A stretch of 64,000 nt of DNA from Saccharothrix longispora (GTDB lineage: Bacteria; Actinomycetota; Actinomycetes; Mycobacteriales; Pseudonocardiaceae). Shown piece after piece: positions 1-7,142 of this stretch. Positions within the stretch are counted from its first letter, which is position 1; each line of letters starts with the position of its first letter. The notes below the pieces were generated by a model. That model was not told where the DNA came from, did no database searches, and saw only the letters and a program-made list of their open reading frames with translations. The stretch lies in contig NZ_NSDM01000001.1 in NCBI RefSeq assembly GCF_030852425.1, positions 806,001 through 870,000 on the forward strand, read 5' to 3'. Position numbers and translations under genes: made by a program.

Positions 1-1
1 C

Positions 2-127
2 CGGCTCGACGACGTCCTGCGCGACCGCACGGTCGTCCACATCACCCACCGCCCCGCCGAGGCCGAGCGGGCCGACCTCGTGCTGGACGTCGACGCGGGC
101 CGGGTGCGCACCGCCGTCAGGGCCTAA
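2..127 (+). CDS. C-terminal end of an ABC transporter ATPase (partial)
   Basis: Only the last 41 codons are present; the gene enters from outside the window. The peptide carries an H-loop-like segment (VVHITHRPAEAERAD) followed by a short strand and an LDVDAGRV-type ending. This is how the nucleotide-binding domain of exporter-type ABC proteins finishes, after the switch histidine. The stop codon lies 2 bp before the TTG start of the sensor kinase, which suggests one transcript. CydC (thiol exporter) is a reasonable guess because cydDC can sit beside redox-sensing kinases in actinomycetes, but the fragment is too short to prove it. Confidence 0.6.
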   Translation, partial: RLDDVLRDRTVVHITHRPAEAERADLVLDVDAGRVRTAVRA

Positions 128-129
128 CG

Positions 130-1263
130 TTGACCTCCGTGGACCCCGCCCGCGTGCTCGCCGCGTCGACCGAGATCACCCACGCGGCGCTCGCGGGCGA
201 CGACCCGGACGCCGTGCTGCCGCTCGTCGTGCGCAGCGCCGTCGAACTCGCCGGGGCCGACCTCGGGCTCGCCATGGTCACCGCCGACGACGGCACGCTG
301 ACCGTCGAGGCGGCTTCGGGCGGCTCCACGGGCGACGGCGACCCGGTGGGCGTGGTCCTGTCCGGCCGCTCGTCGGCCGCCCGGGCCGCGCGGACCGGCG
401 TGCCCGTGGTGGCTGACGACTTCACCACCGACCCGCGCACCGCGCCGTTCGTGCCGAAGGTGCTGCGGGCCTACGGGCCGTTCGCCGTGGCGCCGTTCGG
501 GACGAAGGAGCGCAGGATCGGCGCGCTGGCCGTGTACCGGCGCAAGGGCGCGCAGCCGTTCAGCCCGGACACGGTGGACGTGCTGGCCGCGTTCGCCGCG
601 CAGGCCGGACTCGCCGTCGTGCTGGCCGAGGGGTCCACCGCGCGCCAACGGGTGGCGGTCTACCAGGAGCGCGAGCGCATCGCGCGCGACCTGCACGACG
701 TGATCATCCAGCGGCTGTACGCGACCGGCGTGCAGCTCGACCTGCTCGACCGGCGCCTCAAGCTCGACGGCCGCGAGGCCAAGCGCCTGGCCGACGCCGT
801 CGACCAGCTCGACCAGACGATGGCCGAGGTGCGCGCCACCGTGCGGGCGCTGCGCAGCGCCGACCCAGGAACCCCGGCCGAGGCCGACCTGGGCCGTTCC
901 GTGCGGGCCGAGGCCCGGACCGCGGGCGAGCTCCTCGGCCACGCCCCCGAGGTGCGCGTCGAGGGGGACCTCACCGACGTGCCCGCCGACCTCGCCGACC
1001 ACGCCCGCGCCGCACTGCGCGAAGCCCTGGCCAACGTCGTCCGGCACTCCGGCGCGAGCCGGGTGGGGATCACCGTCGAGCGCACCCCCGACCGGCTCCG
1101 CCTGGAGGTGGCCGACAACGGCTGCGGCATCCCCCGGGGCGTGGCCAGGCGCGGTCTGCGCCACCTGGAGGAACGCGCCCTCGCCGCGGGCGGCGGCTGC
1201 GAGGTCGCCTCGTCCCCCAGCACCGGCACCACCATCACCTGGCACGTCCCCCTCCGCACCTGA
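130..1263 (+). CDS. GAF-domain sensor histidine kinase, DevS/NarX type
   Basis: 377-residue cytoplasmic kinase. Residues about 15-165 form a GAF sensor domain. The HisKA_3 dimerisation helix follows, with the H box RERIARDLHDV and phospho-acceptor His189; the following IIQRLYATG resembles the DevS/DosS family. The HATPase domain shows an N box (ALREALANVVRHSG) and a G1 box (DNGCGIP). No membrane segment is visible, so the signal is probably intracellular (redox, gas or a small ligand). Only one GAF domain is present, whereas DevS has two, and I see no proof of a haem site. The TTG start sits 2 bp after the preceding ABC gene. The likely partner is the convergent NarL-type regulator 166 bp downstream. 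Confidence 0.88.
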   Translation: MTSVDPARVLAASTEITHAALAGDDPDAVLPLVVRSAVELAGADLGLAMVTADDGTLTVEAASGGSTGDGDPVGVVLSGRSSAARAARTGVPVVADDFTTDPRTAPFVPKVLRAYGPFAVAPFGTKERRIGALAVYRRKGAQPFSPDTVDVLAAFAAQAGLAVVLAEGSTARQRVAVYQERERIARDLHDVIIQRLYATGVQLDLLDRRLKLDGREAKRLADAVDQLDQTMAEVRATVRALRSADPGTPAEADLGRSVRAEARTAGELLGHAPEVRVEGDLTDVPADLADHARAALREALANVVRHSGASRVGITVERTPDRLRLEVADNGCGIPRGVARRGLRHLEERALAAGGGCEVASSPSTGTTITWHVPLRT

Positions 1264-1301
1264 CCGGGAGTCCGACCCCCAGTCCTCGAGAGTCCACCCC
1301 C

Positions 1302-1409
1302 GGGTCGCGGGAGTTCTACGTCCAAGGCCCGTGAGTTCTACGTTCGAGTGGCGTGCGCCGGTCCTGGGCGTAGAACTCACCGGGCCTGGGCGTTGGACTC
1401 TCGCGACCC
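1302..1409. repeat. Long imperfect inverted repeat between convergent genes
   Basis: The 166-bp gap between the kinase and response-regulator stop codons is largely one inverted repeat with arms of about 40 nt. The innermost 12 bp (GTGAGTTCTACG and its complement) are perfect; the rest holds a few mismatches. Motifs of the type GAGTTCTACG and GAGAGTCCA recur within it. It could form a bidirectional terminator-like cruciform, or be a copy of an interspersed repeat family. There is no T tract. Confidence 0.7.
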
Positions 1410-1429
1410 CGGGGTTGGACCCCCGCGGG

Positions 1430-2059
1430 TCAGCGGGAGCGGCGGGCCACCCAGGCGGCGGCCTGGGTGCGGCGTTCCATGCCCAGCTTGGACAGGACCG
1501 CGGTGACGTAGTTCTTGACCGTCTTCTCCGCCAGGAACAGGCGCTCGGCGATCTGCCGGTTCGTCAGGCCCTCGCCGATCAGCTCCAGCACCCGGCGCTC
1601 CTGCTCGGTCAGGGCGTCCAGCACGTCCGCCACGGCCGGCCGCCGCATCCGGTCCAGCACCCGCGCCGTCGTCTGCGGGTCCAGCAGCGACCGGCCCGCC
1701 GCCACCTCGCGCACCGCGTGCACCAGGTCCTGGCCGCGCACCTGCTTGAGCAGGTACCCGGACGCGCCGGCCATGATCGCGCCCACCAGGGCGTCCTCGT
1801 CGTCGAACGCGGTCAGGACCAGGCAGTGCGGCGGCGTCGGCGACGAGCGCAGCCGCCGGCACAGCTCGACCCCGCCGCCGTCGGGCAGCCGGACGTCCAC
1901 GACCGCCACGTCGGGCCGGGACGACGCGGCGCGCACCAGCGCCTCGCCCACGCCACCCGCCTCGGCGACGACGGAGATGTCGTCCTCGTCCTCCAGCAGT
2001 TCGCGCAGTCCTCGGCGGACCACCTCATGGTCGTCTACGAGCAACACTCGCACGGGCAC
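1430..2059 (-). CDS. NarL/DevR-type response regulator
   Basis: 209-residue regulator. The N-terminal receiver domain shows the acidic pair Asp9-Asp10, phospho-acceptor Asp55 in VVDVRLPDG, and the conserved Lys in SGYLLK. The C-terminal LuxR/GerE helix-turn-helix (residues about 145-205) contains LTEQERRVLELIGEGLTNRQ, with EKTVKNYV as the recognition helix. I chose the GTG giving M-P-V-R-V-L-L because it matches the family length of about 210; a GTG two codons later is equally possible. It is convergent with the kinase, its probable partner. By analogy with DevRS it would activate genes under redox or hypoxic stress; that part is inference. Confidence 0.9.
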   Translation of the reverse strand: MPVRVLLVDDHEVVRRGLRELLEDEDDISVVAEAGGVGEALVRAASSRPDVAVVDVRLPDGGGVELCRRLRSSPTPPHCLVLTAFDDEDALVGAIMAGASGYLLKQVRGQDLVHAVREVAAGRSLLDPQTTARVLDRMRRPAVADVLDALTEQERRVLELIGEGLTNRQIAERLFLAEKTVKNYVTAVLSKLGMERRTQAAAWVARRSR

Positions 2060-2119
2060 GAACCCACCATAGGTCGAATGCCGGTACCGGCCACGCGCGG
2101 TCACCAACACAGTGCAGGG

Positions 2120-2602
2120 ATGTTCGTACGAGCGATCGAGGAAGCCGACCGGATCGTCGTCGGCCGACTGGTGCTGGAACTGTGGGGCGCGCACACCGCC
2201 GTCGCCCACGGCCAGGTGTTCTTCCCGGCGAGCCTGCCGGGGTTCCTGGTGGAGCAGCAGGAGCAGGTCGTGGGCCTGCTCACCTACGCCGCGACCGACG
2301 GCCACCTGGAGATCGTCACGGTCGACGCCCTGCGAAGAGGCAGGGGCGTCGGCAGCTCGCTCGTCGACGCCGCCGTGCACCGGGCGCGCCAGCTCGGCTG
2401 CTCGCGCGTCCGCCTCACCACGACGAACGACAACCTCGACGCGCTGCGCTTCTACCAGCGCCGGGGGTTCCGCCTCACCGCCCTGCGCCCGGACGCCGTC
2501 CGCGAGTCGCGCCGCCTGAAGCCGGAGATCCCCAGCGTCGGCGGCTACGGCATCCCCATCACCGACGAGCTCGACCTCGAACGATGGGTCGCGCCGCGCT
2601 AG
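2120..2602 (+). CDS. GNAT-family N-acetyltransferase
   Basis: 160 residues of a single GNAT domain that would transfer an acetyl group from acetyl-CoA to an unknown amine. The acetyl-CoA pyrophosphate loop is RRGRGVGSSLVDAA (motif A, Q/RxxGxG/A). Motif B follows with NDNLDALRFYQRRGF, typical of small soluble GNATs. The open frame extends well upstream, but coding-like sequence begins at this ATG, which lies 60 bp from the divergent response-regulator start. The substrate is unknown. The 3' end faces the macro-domain gene across a 55-bp gap full of DnaA-box-like sites. Confidence 0.85.
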   Translation: MFVRAIEEADRIVVGRLVLELWGAHTAVAHGQVFFPASLPGFLVEQQEQVVGLLTYAATDGHLEIVTVDALRRGRGVGSSLVDAAVHRARQLGCSRVRLTTTNDNLDALRFYQRRGFRLTALRPDAVRESRRLKPEIPSVGGYGIPITDELDLERWVAPR

Positions 2603-2657
2603 TTGTCCACCCCCGCGCCCCGGTTGTCCACAGAGCTGTGGACAGAGCTGTGGACAA
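2603..2657. promoter_or_regulatory. Cluster of DnaA-box-like sites between convergent genes
   Basis: The 55-bp gap between two convergent stop codons holds two perfect TTGTCCACA boxes in opposite orientation (2624-2632 and 2649-2657), one near-match CTGTCCACA on the minus strand (2637-2645) and one TTGTCCACC (2603-2611). TTGTCCACA is the preferred DnaA box of high-GC actinomycetes. The outer boxes form a 10-bp stem, so the segment can also act as a terminator hairpin. No replication genes are nearby, so this is not an obvious oriC; a DnaA-titrating or timing site is possible. Confidence 0.5.
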
Positions 2658-3269
2658 CTACCGTCGCGGCAACGGGCTGAACACCTCGTCCCACGCCGCC
2701 GCCACCTGCCGGGCGCACGTCGTGGGCGCGACCCCGCCCACCCCCGTGCCCAGGCCGGGCATGGCGATGGTGCGCACGACGTCCCGCAGCGGGCGGCCGT
2801 CGTCGAGCCGCCCGCCCAGCCACAGCCGCAGCACGGCCCGCGCCGCCAGGTACGGGTGCACGGTGTCCCCGGGCAGCAGCTCGCCGGGCAGGCGCATGGT
2901 CGGGGCGCTGATCAGCCACTCCGGCTCGGGTTCGCCGGTCGGCACGGCGACGGCCTCGCCCACCGGCAGCTCGCCGCCGTGCAGGGCCAGCACGGCGCGG
3001 CGGACGTTGTCCTCGACGTGCGGGAACGCCCTCGCGTACACGGCGTCGATGCCCCCGCGCATCCAGCCGGACGAATTCGCGGGGCTCACGACGGCCTCGG
3101 CGACGATGTCGAGCACCGAGCCGCGGTGCACCTCGACGCCGGACCTGCCGTCGGCCACCGCCAGCCACGCGCTGGCCAGCGGTTCGTCGACGGCGCACAG
3201 CACCAGACGGGGAACTACTACCGGAGCGTTGATCTCACCCTCCGTATCGGCGGACACACCACCCAGCAT
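2658..3269 (-). CDS. Macro-domain protein
   Basis: About 203 residues, mostly one macro domain, the fold that binds ADP-ribose or its derivatives. The diagnostic stretch is VVSPANSSGWMRGGID (binding-loop Asn plus the glycine-rich turn), with a second loop in IAMPGLGTGVGG. It probably hydrolyses or reads ADP-ribosyl modifications; the substrate is unknown. The start is uncertain: the ATG chosen lacks a clear ribosome binding site, and a GTG four codons in is an alternative. A GGAGGGTGAG lies just inside the frame. It is divergent from pheA, about 100 bp apart, and convergent with the GNAT gene. Confidence 0.75.
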   Translation of the reverse strand: MLGGVSADTEGEINAPVVVPRLVLCAVDEPLASAWLAVADGRSGVEVHRGSVLDIVAEAVVSPANSSGWMRGGIDAVYARAFPHVEDNVRRAVLALHGGELPVGEAVAVPTGEPEPEWLISAPTMRLPGELLPGDTVHPYLAARAVLRLWLGGRLDDGRPLRDVVRTIAMPGLGTGVGGVAPTTCARQVAAAWDEVFSPLPRR

Positions 3270-3371
3270 TCCAGGAGAACCGCGTGCTGCGGAACGGGGG
3301 CGGCCACCCGGCGGACGGGTGATCCTCGCCTCAACGACGACCACCGGTGGTGCGCCTCGTATCGTTGCGGC

Positions 3372-4265
3372 GTGCTCGCCTACTTCGGACCGCAGGGAAC
3401 GTTCACCGAGCAGGCCGCACGCGGCTTCGCCTCCCCGCAGGAGGAGCTCGTGCCGTTCGACACGGTCCCCGCCGCGCTGGCCGCCGCGCGGTCCGGTGCG
3501 ACGCAGTGGGCGTGCGTGCCGGTGGAGAACTCCGTCGAGGGCGCGGTGCCCGCCACGATGGACGCGCTGGCCGAGGGCGAGCCCCTGGTCGCCGTCGCGG
3601 AGGCGGTGCTGCCGGTGCGGTTCAGCGTGCTCGCCCGGCCCGGTCACGGGCGGGTCCGCACGGTCGCCAGCCACCCGCACGCGCTGGCCCAGGTCCGGCA
3701 CTGGCTGGCCGAGCACCTGCCGTCCGCCGAGGTGGTGAGCACGGCGTCCACCGCCGCCGCCGCGCGGGCCGTGCTGAACGGCGACTTCGACGCGGCGGTG
3801 AGCGCGCCCGTGGCGGTGCGGCACTACCCGCTGGAGGTGCTGGCCACCGACGTGGCCGACGTGCGCGACGCGAAGACGCGGTTCCTGGTCGTGCGCCCGC
3901 CCGGCGCGCTGCCCGAGCCGACCGGCCACGACCGCACGTCGGTGGTGTGCACGGCGCCCGACCGCGTCGGCGTGCTGGCGGACCTGCTGGCGGAGCTGGC
4001 GCTGCGCGGCATCAACCTGACCCGCATCGAGTCGCGGCCCACCAAGGGCAGGCTCGGCGAGTACCGGTTCTACATCGACCTCGACGGGCACGTGTCCGAG
4101 CCCGGGGTGGGCGACGCGCTGGCCGCGCTGCACCGGCACTGCCCGGAGACCCGGTTCCTCGGCTCGTACCCGAAGGCCGAGCCGGGCGGCCCGGTCGCGG
4201 GCAACGAGGAGTTCGTGGCGGCGGCCGAGTGGCTGTCCGACGTGCGGAGGGGGCGCGGCGCGTGA
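3372..4265 (+). CDS. pheA: Prephenate dehydratase
   Basis: 297 residues. It converts prephenate to phenylpyruvate in phenylalanine synthesis. The N-terminal PDT domain (about 1-180) begins with the family signature YFGPQGTFTEQAA and holds VPVENSVEGAV. The C-terminal ACT domain (about 195-275) carries the phenylalanine-binding ESRPTKGRLGEY motif (ESRP) and predicts feedback inhibition. The GTG start is set by this conserved N terminus. The last codons overlap the GTG of the phosphatase gene (GTGA), so the two are translationally coupled. The same pair, followed by a zincin and a membrane protein, occurs in mycobacteria (Rv3838c to Rv3835). Confidence 0.95.
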   Translation: MLAYFGPQGTFTEQAARGFASPQEELVPFDTVPAALAAARSGATQWACVPVENSVEGAVPATMDALAEGEPLVAVAEAVLPVRFSVLARPGHGRVRTVASHPHALAQVRHWLAEHLPSAEVVSTASTAAAARAVLNGDFDAAVSAPVAVRHYPLEVLATDVADVRDAKTRFLVVRPPGALPEPTGHDRTSVVCTAPDRVGVLADLLAELALRGINLTRIESRPTKGRLGEYRFYIDLDGHVSEPGVGDALAALHRHCPETRFLGSYPKAEPGGPVAGNEEFVAAAEWLSDVRRGRGA

Positions 4266-4873
4266 AGCTGATCATGGTCCGGCACGGTGAGACGTCGTCG
4301 AACGTGAAGATGGCGCTGGACTCGCTGCCACCGGGTCCGCCGCTCACCGAGGCCGGGGTCGTCCAGGCCGCCGCGCTGGCCGAGGCCCTGGCCGGCGAGC
4401 CGGTCGCCGCCGTCTACGCCAGCACGGCGATCCGCGCGCAGCAGACCGCGGCCCCCGTCGCCGCCGCGCACGGCCTGGAGGTGCGGGTCGTCGACGGCGT
4501 GCAGGAGATCTTCTGCGGCGACCTGGAGGGCCGGCACGACCGCGAGGCGTTCGAGGTCTTCATCGCCGTGGTGAAGCAGTGGGCCGAGGGCGCCCTGCAC
4601 GTGCCGCTGCCGGGCGGCGAGACCGGCCGCCAGGTCCTCGACCGCTACCTGCGGGCGGTCCGGGACATCACCGCGGGGCACGACGACGCCGACACCGTCG
4701 TCCTGGTCGGCCACGGCGCGTCGCTGCGGATGGCGGCCCTCGCGCTGGCGGTCAACGTGCACCCGGCGATCGCCGAGGCGGGGCTGCTGCCCAACACGGG
4801 CCGGGTCGTGCTGGAGGACACCGGCGACGGGTGGCGCTGCACCTCGTGGACGGGCGTCGACGTGGTCGCCTAG
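4262..4873 (+). CDS. Histidine phosphatase family protein (phosphoglycerate-mutase-like)
   Basis: 203 residues. The catalytic RHGE motif lies at the N terminus (VKLIMVRHGETSSN), the second Arg/Glu region in STAIRAQQTA, and the second catalytic His in VVLVGHGASLR. This is a broad family of phosphomonoesterases; the true substrate cannot be read from the sequence. It overlaps pheA by 4 bp, which implies co-expression, as in mycobacterial Rv3837c-Rv3838c. Its end faces the convergent zincin gene across 45 bp. Confidence 0.9.
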   Translation: MKLIMVRHGETSSNVKMALDSLPPGPPLTEAGVVQAAALAEALAGEPVAAVYASTAIRAQQTAAPVAAAHGLEVRVVDGVQEIFCGDLEGRHDREAFEVFIAVVKQWAEGALHVPLPGGETGRQVLDRYLRAVRDITAGHDDADTVVLVGHGASLRMAALALAVNVHPAIAEAGLLPNTGRVVLEDTGDGWRCTSWTGVDVVA

Positions 4874-4918
4874 CGGCCGACCCGGCCGACGCCGCCGACC
4901 CGGCCCCGCGGGGGACGA

Positions 4919-5269
4919 TCAGCCCCAGCCCAGTTCGTGCAGCTTGTCGTCGTCGATGCCGAAGTGGTGCGCGATCTCGTGCACCACGGTCACCGCCACC
5001 TCGTCGACCACCTCGTCCTCGGACGAGCAGTAGTCGAGCAGCGCCTCGCGGTAGATCGTGATCCGGTCCGGCAGGACGCCGCCGTAGTCCGTGGTCCTCA
5101 GCGGCAGGGCTATGCCGTGGTACAGGCCCAGCAGGCCCGGCTCCTCCGGGTGCCGGTCCTCGACCAGGACGACCACGTTGTCCATCGCCGTCGCGAACTC
5201 GGGCGGGATCAGGTCGAGCGCCTCGCCCACCAGTTCCTCGAAGCGCTGACGGGACATCTCCACCGGCAC
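4919..5269 (-). CDS. Minimal zincin-type metallopeptidase family protein
   Basis: 116 residues with a zinc-binding HEIAHHFGID (HExxHxxxxxD) near the C terminus, so the third ligand is probably the Asp. No signal peptide or pro-region is visible. This matches the short DUF1025-type minimal-gluzincin family, represented by Rv3836. The substrate is unknown. The GTG start is supported by a good Shine-Dalgarno (GAGGTGAT) that overlaps the stop codon of the upstream membrane-protein gene, so the two are coupled. An ATG four codons in is possible. Confidence 0.82.
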   Translation of the reverse strand: MPVEMSRQRFEELVGEALDLIPPEFATAMDNVVVLVEDRHPEEPGLLGLYHGIALPLRTTDYGGVLPDRITIYREALLDYCSSEDEVVDEVAVTVVHEIAHHFGIDDDKLHELGWG

Positions 5270-5273
5270 GCGA

Positions 5274-6341
5274 TCACCTCGTCGTCGTCGTGGTCGCCGT
5301 GGTGGTCGTGGCCGAGGCCGACGTCGGTTCCGACGCGCCCGACGACGGCGGGGCCTCCGAGCTGGTGTTCGACTGGGAGTGCAGCGGCGCGCCGGTGGCC
5401 TCCTCCTGCTGCACGGCGGTCGTCTGCGGCGGGTTCGAGGTGGTCAGCGGCGGGGCGTCGGGGTTGCGGACGGAACCCTCCCACGCCGCCAGGCCGCCCT
5501 CCACGGGCACCGCGCCGATCTTGCAGTTCGCCAGGCGCGAGCCCGCCGCCCAGCTCTCGGGGGCCCGCGTGTCCCAGGACACGATGAGGCCCCGGGCCTT
5601 GAGGTCCACGCCGCCGGTGTACTCGGCGGCGATCCGGGCGCACTCGTCCGCCATCAGCTCGTCCTGCGCGTCCGGTGACGGGTAGTCGCCCGGCGGCAGC
5701 GGCACGACGCCGACGATCTCGAACGTGTGGGGTTTCGCGCACTCCACCGGGTCGCCCACGCCCAGCGCCTCGGTGATGCCCAGGCACACGCCCGGGTCGT
5801 ACACGTCCGACTGGTCCTGGGTGCGCGCCGTGCCGAAGGCCGGCAGCAGCCCGCCCGCCGGACCGGCGACCTGGAGCCCGCAGCGCAGCGTGCGCTGCCC
5901 GCCCGCCCACAGCCGCTCGCCCGGGTTGAGCGGGCCGACGGTGTACTTCCCGAACGGGTCGAACTTGTTCCCGAGGTACGCCAGCGACAGCTGCGTGCAG
6001 TTGTCCTGGCTGATCCGCTGCCACGCGGCGTCGTCCGGGAAGGGCGCCTGGGGGCCGTGCGAGGCCGAGATGTCTGCGACTCCCGTCACCTCGAACAGGT
6101 GCTGGGCGGCGCAGTCGACCTTGGCGACGTCGGTCAGGTCCTTGCGCGTCCAGTTCAGGCAGTCGCCCGCCTGGGCCTCCAGCACGGGGTTGACCTGCGT
6201 GGACGTGGTGACGGCCGCCCCGCCGGCACCCACCGGCCAGGAGGTGAAGGTGCTCAGCGCGAGCAGCGCGAACGCGCTCGCGAAAGCGCCGAGCATGACC
6301 AGTGTGTCGGCTCGACGAAACCAGCGGGCGCTCATGGACAT
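5274..6341 (-). CDS. Septum-formation-type membrane-anchored protein
   Basis: 355 residues. One membrane anchor (about residues 13-33, LVMLGAFASAFALLALS) precedes a large outside domain. The domain is duplicated: GDCLN...VDCAAQHLFEV and GVCLG...VECAKPHTFEI each hold a Cys pair and a C-A-x-x-H-x-F-E signature, as in the Septum_form family. The C terminus is a Ser/Thr/Pro-rich tail ending in a run of Thr, a probable low-complexity linker in the wall. A second ATG two codons in has better spacing to its GGAG. The gene is followed by the coupled zincin gene, an arrangement shared with Rv3835-Rv3836. The role in septation is inferred from the family name only. Confidence 0.75.
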   Translation of the reverse strand: MSMSARWFRRADTLVMLGAFASAFALLALSTFTSWPVGAGGAAVTTSTQVNPVLEAQAGDCLNWTRKDLTDVAKVDCAAQHLFEVTGVADISASHGPQAPFPDDAAWQRISQDNCTQLSLAYLGNKFDPFGKYTVGPLNPGERLWAGGQRTLRCGLQVAGPAGGLLPAFGTARTQDQSDVYDPGVCLGITEALGVGDPVECAKPHTFEIVGVVPLPPGDYPSPDAQDELMADECARIAAEYTGGVDLKARGLIVSWDTRAPESWAAGSRLANCKIGAVPVEGGLAAWEGSVRNPDAPPLTTSNPPQTTAVQQEEATGAPLHSQSNTSSEAPPSSGASEPTSASATTTTATTTTTR

Positions 6342-6461
6342 CTACTCCATGATGCCTGTGCCGACCGTGGACGCCTTCGGGCGGGTGGAGTGTGTTGCTT
6401 TTGGGACACTCGTCACCCAAATGGCGGCCGATCTCTGTACCGTCCCCGCCGGGAGTGGCTG

Positions 6462-7142
6462 ATGACTGAGAACGACAACACCGGCAACGCCGCGACGCCC
6501 GGTCAGGGCGGCGCGGGTGGACCGGGCAACGGACCGACACCTCCGGCCGGTGGTGGCGCGACGCCGCCGTACGTGCCGCCGTCCGGCCCCCGACAGGGGC
6601 AGACCCCGCAGGGCCAGTCGGGCGGGCGCGGTCAGATCCGCAGGCAGGAGCCCGGCCGGACCAAGCCGAGGCCGCCGACGCTCGCGGAGCAGCGCGCCCG
6701 CGCCGCGGCGATCGAGGAGCAGCGCCAGGCCGAGTTGGCCCGCGAGGCCGAGGAGAAGCGCAGGAAGAAGCTGCGCAAGCGCCTGCTCATCGGCGGTGGC
6801 GTGACCGTCGGCGTGGTCGGCGTGGTGGCCATCTGGTACGCCGCGTCCAGCCCCGACGAGGTCACCGCGCAGTGCACGGACGACGGCGTCGTGGTCGAGG
6901 ACCAGTACTGCGACGAGAACTACGCGCGCTCGCACGGCGGGTACACCAGCGGCGGCTTCATCTACATCGGCGGCAACTCGTACCGCTACCACTACGGCGC
7001 CGCGCCCGCGGCGGTCGGCCAGAAGGTCAGCGGCGGCAGCTACACCGTCCCCAAGGGCGCGAACGTCACCACGAAGTCCGGCAAGACGATCCAGCGCGGC
7101 GGCTTCGGCGTCTCCGGCGGCAGCAAGAGCGGGGGCAGCTGA
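6462..7142 (+). CDS. Membrane-anchored protein, YgiB/YjfM (DUF1190)-like
   Basis: 226 residues. The N-terminal third is Gly/Pro/Gln-rich and cytoplasmic, followed by a basic coiled segment (EEQRQAELAREAEEKRRKK), then one transmembrane helix (LLIGGGVTVGVVGVVAIWY, about 109-127). The outside part is Tyr/Gly-rich with paired cysteines (QCTDDG, DQYCDENY) and ends in GKTIQRGGFG plus a Ser/Gly tail. The RGGFG-type tail and its place directly before a YjfC-like ATP-grasp gene suggest a YgiB/YjfM homologue; similarity is weak and partly positional. It has a good GGGAG ribosome binding site, and its stop abuts the next start. Confidence 0.55.
   Translation: MTENDNTGNAATPGQGGAGGPGNGPTPPAGGGATPPYVPPSGPRQGQTPQGQSGGRGQIRRQEPGRTKPRPPTLAEQRARAAAIEEQRQAELAREAEEKRRKKLRKRLLIGGGVTVGVVGVVAIWYAASSPDEVTAQCTDDGVVVEDQYCDENYARSHGGYTSGGFIYIGGNSYRYHYGAAPAAVGQKVSGGSYTVPKGANVTTKSGKTIQRGGFGVSGGSKSGGS

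Noticed and set aside
124-1380. Long minus-strand frame over the sensor kinase
   Set aside because: It mirrors the plus-strand kinase, has no recognisable domain and is rich in Gly/Arg/His as expected for an antisense frame in GC-rich DNA.
2120-3738. Frame joining the GNAT and pheA regions into one protein
   Set aside because: It runs through the GNAT gene in the wrong frame, the DnaA-box spacer and antisense to the macro-domain gene.
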